Shown here piece after piece: positions 1-6,927 of a stretch of 12,524 nucleotides of DNA. The stretch's first letter is position 1. Every line of letters begins with the position of its first letter. This DNA is from SLRI01 sp964576715 (GTDB lineage Bacteria; Pseudomonadota; Alphaproteobacteria; Geminicoccales; Geminicoccaceae), in the NCBI GenBank assembly GCA_964576715.1, contig CAZNWE010000101.1, forward strand, positions 1 to 12,524. The letters are read 5' to 3'. Both the position numbers and the translations under genes were made by a program. Under the pieces are notes generated by a model, which ran no database searches, was not told the DNA's origin, and saw only the letters and a program-made list of their open reading frames with translations.

Positions 1-197
1 GCCACATGGGCCGCACCCCGGCGCAGTACTACCTCGAGCTCCGCCTCGAGCGGGCGCGGCATTTGCTCTACCAGACCGACCTGCCGGTGATGAACATCGC
101 CTGCGCCTGCGGCTTCGTCAGTGCGTCGCATTTCTCGACCTGCTATCGGCAGATGTTCGGCAAGACGCCAAGGGCGGAGCGTAGCGAGGCGGCTTGA
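1..197 (+). CDS. AraC-family transcriptional regulator, C-terminal fragment (5' end outside window)
   Basis: Only the last 64 or so residues are visible, and the frame is open to the left edge, so the true start lies upstream. The fragment is the second half of an AraC-type DNA-binding domain. It has a 'GRTPAQYYLELRLERARHLL' linker helix, a second helix-turn-helix around 'MNIACACGFVSASHFSTCYR', and the terminal 'FGKTPRAER' typical of the family. The spacing and the 'Q-Y-Y-x-E-x-R-L-E-R-A-R' pattern resemble GlxA-like regulators, which carry an N-terminal DJ-1/PfpI-like domain, but that domain cannot be checked here. It would act as a cytoplasmic DNA-binding regulator of an unknown target. The next gene starts 18 bases after its stop. 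Confidence 0.88.
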   Translation, partial: HMGRTPAQYYLELRLERARHLLYQTDLPVMNIACACGFVSASHFSTCYRQMFGKTPRAERSEAA

Positions 198-215
198 GGT
201 GGGAGAGCGCGGCGC

Positions 216-539
216 ATGCGGCCTAAATTGACAGCGACTGGGACTCGCGGCTCATGGTTCGCCGATGTGGCCGGTGAGACGCTTCCGTGCGTGCATCGCC
301 ATTGGCTGACTGGCCGTCGCTACTGCGATCCCCATGCGGAGCCGGGGCGGCCGCCGTGGGACGAGTTCATCAGGGCGATTGCCGAAGGTGGTAAGGTTGT
401 CCTCACCAATGACGATCATCTTGGTGGCGCTTCTTTTCGCAGGAAAGGCTACATCGCTATCTGGTCGGTTGCCAACGTGCACGTATCCGGCTCAAGCTTG
501 ACCTTCGAGATGGTCGATCGATTGGCGGAACTCGATTAG
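216..539 (+). CDS. Small hypothetical protein, AT-richer than its neighbours
   Basis: This encodes 107 residues of unrecognised family. An ATG follows a 'GGTGGGAG' purine stretch (positions 198-205) by about 10 bases, a usable ribosome binding site. The protein has no signal peptide or membrane segment. It is rich in Trp, His and Asp, with a compact 'GSWFADVAGETLPCVHRHWL' start and a 'VVLTNDD' segment, so a small soluble globular protein is likely. About one third of its codons end in A or T, clearly more than in the surrounding genes, which may indicate recent acquisition. It follows the AraC-type gene closely and could be co-transcribed with it. I cannot assign a function. That it is coding is inferred from the RBS, the short gap and a protein-like composition. 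Confidence 0.6.
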   Translation: MRPKLTATGTRGSWFADVAGETLPCVHRHWLTGRRYCDPHAEPGRPPWDEFIRAIAEGGKVVLTNDDHLGGASFRRKGYIAIWSVANVHVSGSSLTFEMVDRLAELD

Positions 540-573
540 CCTCGGTGACGCCGTGGCAGCACGGCGGCCGAGG
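540..573 (+). promoter_or_regulatory. RNA hairpin overlapping the ribosome binding site of the DUF4334 gene
   Basis: Directly after the TAG stop of the hypothetical gene lies a two-part inverted repeat. CCTCGG (540-545) pairs with CCGAGG (568-573), and inside it CGCCGTG (549-555) pairs with CACGGCG (560-566) around a GCAG tetraloop. That gives 13 pairs with a small internal bulge. The outer 3' arm shares bases with the AGGGGAG Shine-Dalgarno sequence of the next gene. No T-run follows, so it is not a classical intrinsic terminator. It could limit translation of the downstream gene or protect the upstream 3' end. The structure is seen; the role is inferred. Confidence 0.45.
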
Positions 574-578
574 GGAGA

Positions 579-1130
579 ATGATGTCAGGCGCGTCCCTTT
601 GGCTCCAGAAGTGGCGGCGTGAAGGAACCTACCCCGCAGCAGCGCTGGCACGCTTCGACGGTCTCGAAGGGGTCGCCGTCGACGCCATGCTCGGGCGTTG
701 GCGGGGGAAGAGCCTGCCGACCGGCCACCCGCTCGATGGGCTCCTCGAGGCGCTCGGCTGGTGGGGCAAGGCGTTCGAGGCGCCGGATCGGGTGCATCCG
801 CTGTTGTTTCGGAGGGGCTCGGGTGACCCGGTGGCGCTCGAGCCGGCCTTGATGCCGGTCGGGCTGGCGTTCAAGGCGCCGGGGCTGGCCCGGCATTGGG
901 CCGTGCGCCGGGCGTTCGAGGCGGCGCTGCCGGTGTTGGCGACAAGGCGCCACGCGGCACGGCTGGAATGCTTGACGTTTCGGGGCAAGGTCAGTGCGGC
1001 GATGGTCTATGCTCGGCAGCCGATCATCGATCACTTTCGGAGAATCGACGACGATCGGGTGCTCGGCCTCATGGCGGTGGCGGGGCGCCGGGCACCACCG
1101 TTCTTCTTTTTGCTCAGCCGCGCGGCATGA
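579..1130 (+). CDS. GXWXG / DUF4334 domain protein
   Basis: This encodes 183 residues, the usual length of this family. The N-terminal half carries the GXWXG motif as 'LGRWRGKSLPTGHPLDGLL' (about residues 38-56), followed by 'WWGKAF'. The C-terminal half matches the DUF4334 pattern: 'FRGKVSAAMVYARQPIIDHF', then 'DDDRVLGLMAV' and a terminal 'PFFFLLSRA'. The biochemical function of the family is not established to my knowledge. It is predicted cytoplasmic, with no signal peptide. Two ATG codons occur in tandem at 579 and 582. The AGGGGAG Shine-Dalgarno sequence (571-577) is better spaced for the second, so the true start may be 582. The gene converges with the aminopeptidase gene, leaving only 15 bases between the two stop codons. 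Confidence 0.85.
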   Translation: MMSGASLWLQKWRREGTYPAAALARFDGLEGVAVDAMLGRWRGKSLPTGHPLDGLLEALGWWGKAFEAPDRVHPLLFRRGSGDPVALEPALMPVGLAFKAPGLARHWAVRRAFEAALPVLATRRHAARLECLTFRGKVSAAMVYARQPIIDHFRRIDDDRVLGLMAVAGRRAPPFFFLLSRAA

Positions 1131-1145
1131 TCGCTCGGCGGCGCT

Positions 1146-2930
1146 TCAGAGCGGTGCCGTCGCCTGCTCGAGCCAGTCTCGGGATGCGGTGTCGAGCAGC
1201 GGGGTCAACTCCTCCTTGACCCGGGCGTGGTAGGTGTCGAGCCAGCGGCGTTCGGGCTCGGTCAGGAGGTGGAGGTCGATCAGGTGACGGTCGATCGGGG
1301 CGAGGCTGAGGTTGCGAAAGCAGAGCAGCTTGCGGTCACCGCCCTCCGGCATCGGCGCCGGCTCGACGAGCACCAGGTTTTCGATCCGGATGCCGTACTC
1401 ACCCGGCTTGTAGTAGCCGGGCTCGTTGGAGAGGATCATGCCGGGCTCGAGCGCCACATCGCCGCCCCGCTTGGCGAGACGCTGCGGGCCCTCATGAACG
1501 CAGAGATAGCTGCCGATGCCGTGGCCGGTGCCGTGATCGTAGTCGAGGCCGCGGCGCCAGAGGAACTGGCGGGCCAAGAGGTCGAGCTGGCTGCCTGAGG
1601 TGCCCTCCGGGAAGATCGCCTCCGACAGGGCGATGTGGCCCTTGAGGACCAGGGTGAAGCAGGTCTGCATCTCGGTCGACGGGTGACCCAGGGCGATCGT
1701 CCGGGTGATGTCGGTGGTGCCATCGAGATACTGCCCGCCCGAATCGAGCAGATAGAGCGTGCCGCCGGTAAGCGGCCGGTTCGAGGTCGCGGTCGCCCGG
1801 TAGTGGGGCAGGGCGGCGCTGGGACCGAGGGCCGAGACGGTCTCGAAGCTCGGACCACGGAACAACGCGTCGTAGCGACGCTCCTCGAGCAGCCGGGCGG
1901 CTGCTCCCGCCTCGTCGAGCGTGCCGTCCAGCGGTTGCCGGGCGAGCCAGGCGAGATACCGAACGACGGCCGCCCCGTCGCGCCGCTGCGCGGCCAGGGC
2001 ACCGGCGATCTCGGTCGCATTCTTCTTCGCCTTGGCGAGCGGCACCGGATCGATGGCCTCGACCACGCGGGCACCAGCGTTGCGCAACAGGTTCGAAAAC
2101 GCGATGGCATTCTGCGTCGGATCGACCAGCACCCGGCCCTTGGTCCGGCCGAGCTCGGCGAGGGCCGGATCGAGCGCTTCATAGGCGCGGGTCTCAACCG
2201 TGTCATCGATGACCGGGCCGCCCGTGAGCTTTGCCGGGTCGACGAACCAGATCGCGTTGCCCTTGGCACCGAGCAGGAGATGGCTGAGGCAGAGCGGATT
2301 GTAGGGCACATCGGCACCGCGCACGTTGAGCAGCCAGGCGATGCTGTCGCACGCGGTGACCAGCAGCCAGTCGGCGCCGCGCTCGGCGACGAGCTTGGCG
2401 ATGCGCTGGCGCTTGGCGGCGCTGCTTTCGCCGGCATAGCGCTCGTCATGGCGTACTACCGGGCTCAGCGGCGGTGGTGGCCGGTCAGCCCAGACGCGAT
2501 CGATCGGGTTGGCGGCCAGGGGGGCAAGGCTGACGTCCCTGCCGCGGCACAGCCGCTCAAGCGCCTGGCATTCGGCCTTGCGGGTTAGCCGCGGGTCGTA
2601 GCCCAGGGTCATGCCGGGCGCGAGCTGCTCCTCGAGCCAGCCGGTCGGCGGGCGCTCGGTGATATGGCAAGGCTCGAACAGCGCCGGGTCGACCTCGTGA
2701 TCGAGCTGCACGGTGTAGCGGCCGTCGCTGAACACGGCAGCGGCGGCGGGAAGCACGATCGCCTGGCCGGCCGAGCCGGTAAAACCGGTGAGCCAGGCCA
2801 ACCGTTCCTCGCCCGCTGGCAGGTACTCGCTGCCGTGCTGGTCGGTGCGCTGCAGGACGAAGCCGTCGACGCCCTGCTGCTGGAGCTCGGCCCGGACGGC
2901 GGCGAGCCGCTCGGCGAACGACAGGCTCAC
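1146..2930 (-). CDS. pepP: Aminopeptidase P family protein (Xaa-Pro aminopeptidase, M24B), three-domain type
   Basis: This is a cytoplasmic metallopeptidase that removes an N-terminal residue preceding proline. At 594 residues it is the long three-domain form (two creatinase-like N-terminal domains, then the pita-bread catalytic domain and a short C-terminal extension), closer in layout to eukaryotic XPNPEP1 than to the shorter E. coli PepP. The five dinuclear metal ligands are visible: D396 in 'LLDSGGQY', D407 in 'GTTDITRT', H470 in 'HGTGHGIG', E503 in 'NEPGYY' and E517 in 'GIRIENL'. Their spacings nearly match those of the human enzyme. Supporting histidines occur in 'LPHYRAT' and 'VHEGP'. 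The start is a GTG inside the infC stop (GTGA overlap) with no clear Shine-Dalgarno sequence of its own, so translation is probably coupled to infC. The symbol is by homology; the substrate is untested. Confidence 0.93.
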   Translation of the reverse strand: MSLSFAERLAAVRAELQQQGVDGFVLQRTDQHGSEYLPAGEERLAWLTGFTGSAGQAIVLPAAAAVFSDGRYTVQLDHEVDPALFEPCHITERPPTGWLEEQLAPGMTLGYDPRLTRKAECQALERLCRGRDVSLAPLAANPIDRVWADRPPPPLSPVVRHDERYAGESSAAKRQRIAKLVAERGADWLLVTACDSIAWLLNVRGADVPYNPLCLSHLLLGAKGNAIWFVDPAKLTGGPVIDDTVETRAYEALDPALAELGRTKGRVLVDPTQNAIAFSNLLRNAGARVVEAIDPVPLAKAKKNATEIAGALAAQRRDGAAVVRYLAWLARQPLDGTLDEAGAAARLLEERRYDALFRGPSFETVSALGPSAALPHYRATATSNRPLTGGTLYLLDSGGQYLDGTTDITRTIALGHPSTEMQTCFTLVLKGHIALSEAIFPEGTSGSQLDLLARQFLWRRGLDYDHGTGHGIGSYLCVHEGPQRLAKRGGDVALEPGMILSNEPGYYKPGEYGIRIENLVLVEPAPMPEGGDRKLLCFRNLSLAPIDRHLIDLHLLTEPERRWLDTYHARVKEELTPLLDTASRDWLEQATAPL

Positions 2931-3451
2931 TTCAACGGCGCCATCACCATGATCATCTGGCGGCCCTCGAGCTTGGGGAACTGCTCGACCTTGGCGACGT
3001 CGGCCATCTCCTCGCGCACCTTCTCGAGGATGTTGATGGCCAGATGTTGGTGCGCCATCTCCCGCCCGCGAAACCGCATGGTGACCTTGACCTTGTCACC
3101 CTCGTCGATGAACTCGCGCACCTTCTTCATCTTGATGCCGTAGTCGTTCTGGTCGATCGACGGGCGCATCTTGATCTCCTTGACCTCGATGACCCGCTGC
3201 TTCTTCCGCGCGGCGTTGGCCTTTTTCTGCGCCTCGTACTTGAACTTGCCGTAGTCGAGGATCTTGCAGACCGGCGGCGTGGCGTTGGGCGAGATCTCGA
3301 CGAGATCGAGGCCCACGTCCTCGGCGCGGATCAGGGCATCGCGCAGCGGCACCACCCCGATCATTTCACCGTCTTGGTCGACCAAGCGGACCTCGCGGGC
3401 CTCGATCCGGTCGTTGATGCGGTGTTCATCGCCTTTTGTTTGTACTGCCAT
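2927..3451 (-). CDS. infC: Translation initiation factor IF-3
   Basis: IF-3 binds the 30S subunit, prevents premature 50S joining and checks start-codon/initiator-tRNA pairing. The 174-residue product has full family length. The N-terminal domain shows 'INDRIEAREVRLVDQDG' and 'DLVEISPNATPPVCKILDYG'. A Lys-rich linker follows ('KFKYEAQKK...RKKQ'). The C-terminal domain carries 'KMRPSIDQNDYGIKMKK', 'VTMRFRGREMAHQ' and a 'P-K-L-E-G-R-Q-M' tail. The ATG start is preceded by a perfect GGAGGT (plus-strand positions 3464-3469) 12 bases upstream; a CTG one codon earlier is a weaker alternative. It lies 103 bases downstream of thrS, the common thrS-infC order, but rpmI and rplT do not follow. The next gene is an aminopeptidase P that overlaps its stop. 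Confidence 0.97.
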   Translation of the reverse strand: MAVQTKGDEHRINDRIEAREVRLVDQDGEMIGVVPLRDALIRAEDVGLDLVEISPNATPPVCKILDYGKFKYEAQKKANAARKKQRVIEVKEIKMRPSIDQNDYGIKMKKVREFIDEGDKVKVTMRFRGREMAHQHLAINILEKVREEMADVAKVEQFPKLEGRQMIMVMAPLK

Positions 3452-3502
3452 CAGCCGTGATCGACCTCCAATGTTTCAAGGGCAAGTGGTTATACACCAA
3501 TA

Positions 3503-3529
3503 GGTCGAACGACGACATGCCGTTCGACC
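3503..3529 (-). promoter_or_regulatory. Stem-loop in the thrS-infC intergenic gap
   Basis: A perfect 9-bp inverted repeat (GGTCGAACG at 3503-3511 and CGTTCGACC at 3521-3529) with a 9-base loop sits about halfway between the thrS stop and the infC start. Reading on the minus strand, no U-tract follows, so a standard intrinsic terminator is unlikely. It might be a leader structure or processing site separating thrS from infC expression, or a protein-binding dyad. An AT-rich stretch just downstream (GTATAAC on the minus strand) could be an infC -10 element, but I find no convincing -35. The dyad is seen; the role is inferred. Confidence 0.4.
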
Positions 3530-3554
3530 ACCAGTCGTCTGCCGCTGGCGCGGC

Positions 3555-5531
3555 TCATCCGCGCTGATCGGGCGCCATCGATTCTCGCTGACACAGGGCA
3601 ATCGCCGCGTCAAGCGAAAGCACCTCCTGGGCGTCGCCGCCGAGCCGGCGCAGGCTCACCTGGCGGGCCTGCGCCTCGCGGCCGCCGACCGCCAGGATCA
3701 GCGGCACCTTGGCGAGCGAGTGCTCGCGGACCTTGTACGAGATCTTGTCGCTTCGCGTGTCGAGCGCGACCCGCAGACCGGCGCCGGCCAGCGCGTCGCC
3801 GACCTCCTGCGCATAGTCGTCGGCCTCATTGGTGACGGTCGCCACGACCACCTGGACGGGTGCCAGCCAGAGCGGCAGCCGACCGGCATAGTGCTCGATC
3901 AGGACGCCGATGAAGCGCTCGCAGGAGCCGAGGATCGCCCGATGGACCATGTGCGGCGTGTGCTTGGCCCCGTCCTCGCCGGTATAGGTGAGATCGAGGC
4001 GATGCGGCATGTTCATGTCGACCTGGACGGTGCCGCATTGCCATTCGCGGCCGATCGCGTCCTTCAGCTTGAAGTCGAGCTTGGGGGCGTAGAAGGCGCC
4101 GTCGCCCTCGTTCAGCACCCATTTCATGTCGATCCGCTCCAGCACTTTCTGCAGCGCCGCCTCGGCCCGGTCCCAGTCCTCCTCCGCGCCGATCCGCTGC
4201 TCGGGGCGGGTGGCGAAGTGGATGGTGATGTCGTCGGCCATGCCGAGATCGGTATAGACCTGCCGGATCAGGTCGCACATCGCTACGACCTCGTCCTCGA
4301 GTTGGTCGTCGCGGCAGAAGATATGGGCGTCGTCCTGGGTGAAGGCCTGGACGCGCATCAGCCCGTGCCGGGCACCCGAGGCCTCGCGCCGAAAGACCGC
4401 ACCGAACTCGGCGAGGCGGAGCGGCAGGTCGCGATAGCTGCGCTGGCCGGCTTTGTAGACCTGCGCACCACCCGGACAGCTCATCGGCTTCAGCGCCGCC
4501 GGATGCTCGGTATCCGCGTCGGTGAAGATGAACATGTTGTCGCGATACTTGTCCCAGTGCCCGGAGGCCAGCCAGAAGCGCGAATCCAGGAGTTGCGGCG
4601 TGTTGATCTCCTGGTAGCCGGCGGCGCGGACCCGGCGGCGCATATAGGCCAAGAGCTCGGTGTAGATCGTCCAGCCCTTGTCGTGCCAGAAGACCTGTCC
4701 CGGTGCCTCCTCCTGGAAGTGGAACAGGTCCATCTCGCGGCCGAGCCGCCGGTGGTCGCGGCGTTCGGCCTCGGCGAGCTGCTCGAGATGCGCGTCGAGC
4801 TCGGCCTTGGTCGCGAACGCCGTGCCGTAGATCCGCTGCAGCTGGGCGTTCTCGGCATCGCCACGCCAATAGGCGCCGGCGATCTTGGTCAGCTTGAACG
4901 CGCCGATGCGCCCGGTCGACGGGCCGTGCGGGCCGCGGCAGAGATCGAACCACTCGCCCTGATGGTAGAGGCTGACGGGCTCGTCGTCGGGGATGGCATC
5001 GAGTAGCTCGTGCTTGTAGGTCTCGCCGAGCGCTGCGAACCGGCGATGCGCCTCGGCCCGGCTCACCTCCTCCCGGCGAAACGGCTGGTCGGCCTTGATG
5101 ATCGCCGCCATCTCGGCCTCGATCCGGGCGAGGTCGTCGGGATGGAACGCCTCTTTTCGGGCGAAGTCGTAATAGAAGCCGTTCTCGATCGCCGGCCCGA
5201 TGGTCACCTGGGTGCCGGGGAACAGCCGCTGCACCGCCTCGGCCATGACATGGGCGCAGTCGTGGCGGATCAGCGGCAGCGCTTCGGGGTCCTTGGCGGT
5301 GATCAGCCGGACCCGGGCATCCTCGGTGATCGGCCAGTCGAGATCGCGCAGGACCCCGTCGACCTCGACGGCGAGCGCCTGCTTGGCCAAGCTCTTGGCG
5401 ATCGCGGCGGCGATCGCGGTACCGGTCGTGGGCCGCGGGAACGACCGTTCGCTGCCGTCGGGCAGCGTGATCACGACCGCCTGCTCGTTGCCCGGATCGC
5501 GATCGGCGGCGCGTTCGACTACCGTTGCCAT
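3555..5531 (-). CDS. thrS: Threonyl-tRNA synthetase
   Basis: This class II synthetase charges tRNA-Thr in the cytoplasm. From the chosen ATG it is 658 residues, close to family length. Domains in order are: TGS ('VVITLPDGS', about residues 19-80); the editing domain with H90xxxH94 ('HDCAH') and C198/H202 ('LCRGPH'); the catalytic core with zinc ligands C352 ('MSCPGG'), H403 ('TQDDAHIF') and H530 ('VHRAILGS'); motif 2 Arg381 in 'FRREASGARHGLMRV'; and the C-terminal anticodon-binding domain. The frame also holds ATGs at 5549 and 5609. I prefer 5531 because the extra residues are non-family sequence, and a TTGACA at 5629-5634 would start transcription downstream of 5609. None of the starts has a strong Shine-Dalgarno sequence, so 5549 remains possible. 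The residue after Cys-Pro-Gly is Gly where E. coli has His. Confidence 0.95.
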   Translation of the reverse strand: MATVVERAADRDPGNEQAVVITLPDGSERSFPRPTTGTAIAAAIAKSLAKQALAVEVDGVLRDLDWPITEDARVRLITAKDPEALPLIRHDCAHVMAEAVQRLFPGTQVTIGPAIENGFYYDFARKEAFHPDDLARIEAEMAAIIKADQPFRREEVSRAEAHRRFAALGETYKHELLDAIPDDEPVSLYHQGEWFDLCRGPHGPSTGRIGAFKLTKIAGAYWRGDAENAQLQRIYGTAFATKAELDAHLEQLAEAERRDHRRLGREMDLFHFQEEAPGQVFWHDKGWTIYTELLAYMRRRVRAAGYQEINTPQLLDSRFWLASGHWDKYRDNMFIFTDADTEHPAALKPMSCPGGAQVYKAGQRSYRDLPLRLAEFGAVFRREASGARHGLMRVQAFTQDDAHIFCRDDQLEDEVVAMCDLIRQVYTDLGMADDITIHFATRPEQRIGAEEDWDRAEAALQKVLERIDMKWVLNEGDGAFYAPKLDFKLKDAIGREWQCGTVQVDMNMPHRLDLTYTGEDGAKHTPHMVHRAILGSCERFIGVLIEHYAGRLPLWLAPVQVVVATVTNEADDYAQEVGDALAGAGLRVALDTRSDKISYKVREHSLAKVPLILAVGGREAQARQVSLRRLGGDAQEVLSLDAAIALCQRESMAPDQRG

Positions 5532-5605
5532 GGGTATGCTCGGTTCCATTCGATGAGGTCTCGCCGGTCGCAGGCTCGGTGCCACCGGCCAAGGTTTGCG
5601 CCGCA

Positions 5606-5634
5606 CCATGTGCGGTCGGGCCGGGTTTTGTCAA
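5606..5634 (-). promoter_or_regulatory. Candidate sigma-70-type promoter for thrS
   Basis: A perfect TTGACA hexamer occurs on the minus strand (plus-strand 5629-5634) in an otherwise very GC-rich gap. Seventeen bases downstream lies ACATGG, a poor -10. If used, transcription would begin near 5599, giving a thrS leader of roughly 50-70 bases and excluding the upstream ATG at 5609. The -35 match is seen; promoter activity is inferred. Confidence 0.35.
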
Positions 5635-5677
5635 TTGCGCGGACCGGCAGCCGGCTCGGTGCCGGTACTGCAGGCGG

Positions 5678-5694
5678 CCGCGCTCAGAGCGCGG
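5678..5694 (-). repeat. Short palindrome over the stop codon of the Sel1-repeat gene
   Basis: CCGCGCT (5678-5684) and AGCGCGG (5688-5694) form a 7-bp inverted repeat separated by CAG. It covers the gene's TGA stop (plus-strand 5684-5686). It can fold as a tight hairpin at the 3' end of the lipoprotein transcript, but no T-run follows on the minus strand. A weak terminator or mRNA-end stabiliser is possible. Chance is a real alternative in such GC-rich DNA. Confidence 0.25.
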
Positions 5695-6622
5695 TGAGCG
5701 CCTCCTCGGCCCTGGGATTGTCTTGTGCGGCCGCTTTCTCCAGCCAGCTGCGCGCCGCCTCGGGGTCACGCTCGATGCCGTCGCCACGGGCGAGGCGGCG
5801 GCCGAGTTCGAGCTGGGCCCAATGGTTGTCGGCCTCGGCGGCGCGGCGTATCCAGGCGATGCCGCGCTCGGGGTCGCGGGTGACCACGTCACCTGCCACG
5901 AGCGCCCGGCCGTAGTTCAGCATGGCAGAGGCATGGCCACGCTCGGCGGCACGCTTGAGCCAGGCGACCTCGAGGGCCGGATCCGGCAGCGGACCGTCCG
6001 CCGCATAGAGCTTGGCGAGATGGTTGGCGGCGTAGGCATCACCCTGGGCATGGCTGGCCTGGAGCACCACCACGGCACGGGCCGCCGCAGCCGCGTCACC
6101 GTAGTCGCGGGCCAGGGTCAACAGGGCGCCGAGATCGCCTTCCGCGGCGGCACGGCGCAGCAGGTCCTCGATCCGCGGGTCGTCGGGCTGCCGCTCGGCG
6201 AGCAACTCGGCGAGGTCGGCAGCCGCCCGCGGCTCGCCACGCGCGACGATCGTCTCGAGAATCGCCATCGCCTGGTCCGGCTCGTCGTCGGCGATCGTGC
6301 GCGCCAGCCAGACGCCGGCCTGATCGCGGCGCGCCGAGTTGCGCGTCCAGGCTGTCTCGAACAGTCGCCTGGCGCGTTCGGGATCGGCGCCGGGCTCCTT
6401 GAGCCAGGCCCGGCCGGCGCGGATCAGCGCCTCGGGATGACCGGTGCCGGCAGCCTGGTCGAACAGCGCGCGGGCCTCGCCGACTTCGTCGCGCGCCATC
6501 AGCCGGTCGGCGGCGGACAGCTGGTCGCGCACATGTTGGGGCGTCCTGCCCCAATAGGCGAGATTGCTCGAGCAGCCGGCGAGCAGCAACACGGCGACGA
6601 GCGCGGCGAGACGGCTAGGCAA
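5684..6622 (-). CDS. Sel1/TPR-repeat lipoprotein
   Basis: This encodes 312 residues from a TTG start. The start is chosen because GAGGAG (plus-strand 6631-6636) lies 8 bases upstream, and the resulting N-terminus is a textbook lipoprotein signal: a short basic start 'MPSRL', a hydrophobic run, and the lipobox L-A-G-C with Cys17. Longer ATG starts up to 6673 would add 17 polar residues before it. The mature protein is a run of Sel1-like/TPR helical repeats, such as 'DPERARRLFETAW', 'EVAWLKRAAERGHASAMLNY', 'GIAWIRRAAEADNHWAQLEL' and 'AARSWLEKAAAQDNPRAEEA'. Repeats of this kind usually scaffold protein-protein contacts, here anchored to a membrane on the periplasmic side. Alginate-type AlgK proteins share this architecture, but nothing nearby supports that role. 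The specific function is unknown. It is transcribed towards thrS. Confidence 0.85.
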   Translation of the reverse strand: MPSRLAALVAVLLLAGCSSNLAYWGRTPQHVRDQLSAADRLMARDEVGEARALFDQAAGTGHPEALIRAGRAWLKEPGADPERARRLFETAWTRNSARRDQAGVWLARTIADDEPDQAMAILETIVARGEPRAAADLAELLAERQPDDPRIEDLLRRAAAEGDLGALLTLARDYGDAAAAARAVVVLQASHAQGDAYAANHLAKLYAADGPLPDPALEVAWLKRAAERGHASAMLNYGRALVAGDVVTRDPERGIAWIRRAAEADNHWAQLELGRRLARGDGIERDPEAARSWLEKAAAQDNPRAEEALTAL

Positions 6623-6851
6623 TGCGCGTTCTCCTCGGCGGGTGGCGGCCGTCGACCGAAGCGGCCGAGGCAAGGCGACACGAGAATAGCAAAAGCGCCC
6701 CGGCGCGCGAGCGCGGGCCGCTCCATCCCATCCTATACTACGCGACGAGGCGCGTGAAACGCCGCGCCGAGGGCCGAAATCCGGCTTCGTGACGGCACCG
6801 CCACCGCCGAGCCTAGCCGGCCGGCGCGCGCTCAGCGCGGCAACGATGTCG

Positions 6852-6866
6852 CAGCCGTGACGGCTG
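6852..6866. promoter_or_regulatory. Operator-like dyad upstream of the sensory cassette
   Basis: CAGCCGT and ACGGCTG are perfect 7-bp inverted arms around a single G. This is the size of a dimeric regulator site. It is followed by the self-complementary GCGATCGC (6872-6879) and lies about 35 bases before the AT-rich promoter candidate. It could equally fold as a small hairpin. Symmetry is seen; binding by a regulator is inferred. Confidence 0.3.
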
Positions 6867-6900
6867 GTTTGGCGATCGCTTCCGTCGGTCGGAAATATTC

Positions 6901-6927
6901 TTGAAGTTTTAGTCGTTGCGGTAAATG
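6901..6927 (+). promoter_or_regulatory. Candidate promoter for the binding-protein/GGDEF-EAL operon
   Basis: Within the only AT-rich tract of the intergenic region, TTGAAG (6901-6906) is followed after 15 bases by TAAATG (6922-6927). An alternative pair is TTGCGG (6916-6921) and TTATCC (6940-6945), spaced by 18. Neither matches consensus fully. The tract's position about 60 bases before the GTG start supports a promoter, but the exact hexamers are uncertain. Confidence 0.35.

Noticed and set aside
1635..2588. 317-codon plus-strand frame antisense to the aminopeptidase gene
   Set aside because: No family match, and the opposite strand carries the complete metal-ligand set.
3470..3472. In-frame ATT upstream of infC as a rare IF-3 start codon, as in E. 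coli
   Set aside because: The GGAGGT ribosome binding site lies after it, and an ATG with suitable spacing follows; an in-frame TGA is two codons upstream.
3720..5006. 428-codon plus-strand frame antisense to thrS
   Set aside because: No recognisable domain, and ThrRS motifs run throughout the other strand.
3826..5892. 688-codon minus-strand frame overlapping thrS and extending upstream
   Set aside because: Low-complexity Arg/Pro/Gly-rich translation with no domain; it is an out-of-frame shadow of thrS in GC-rich DNA.
5525..6757. 410-codon plus-strand frame across the Sel1-repeat gene
   Set aside because: Antisense shadow; the minus strand has a lipobox, a good Shine-Dalgarno sequence and helical repeats.
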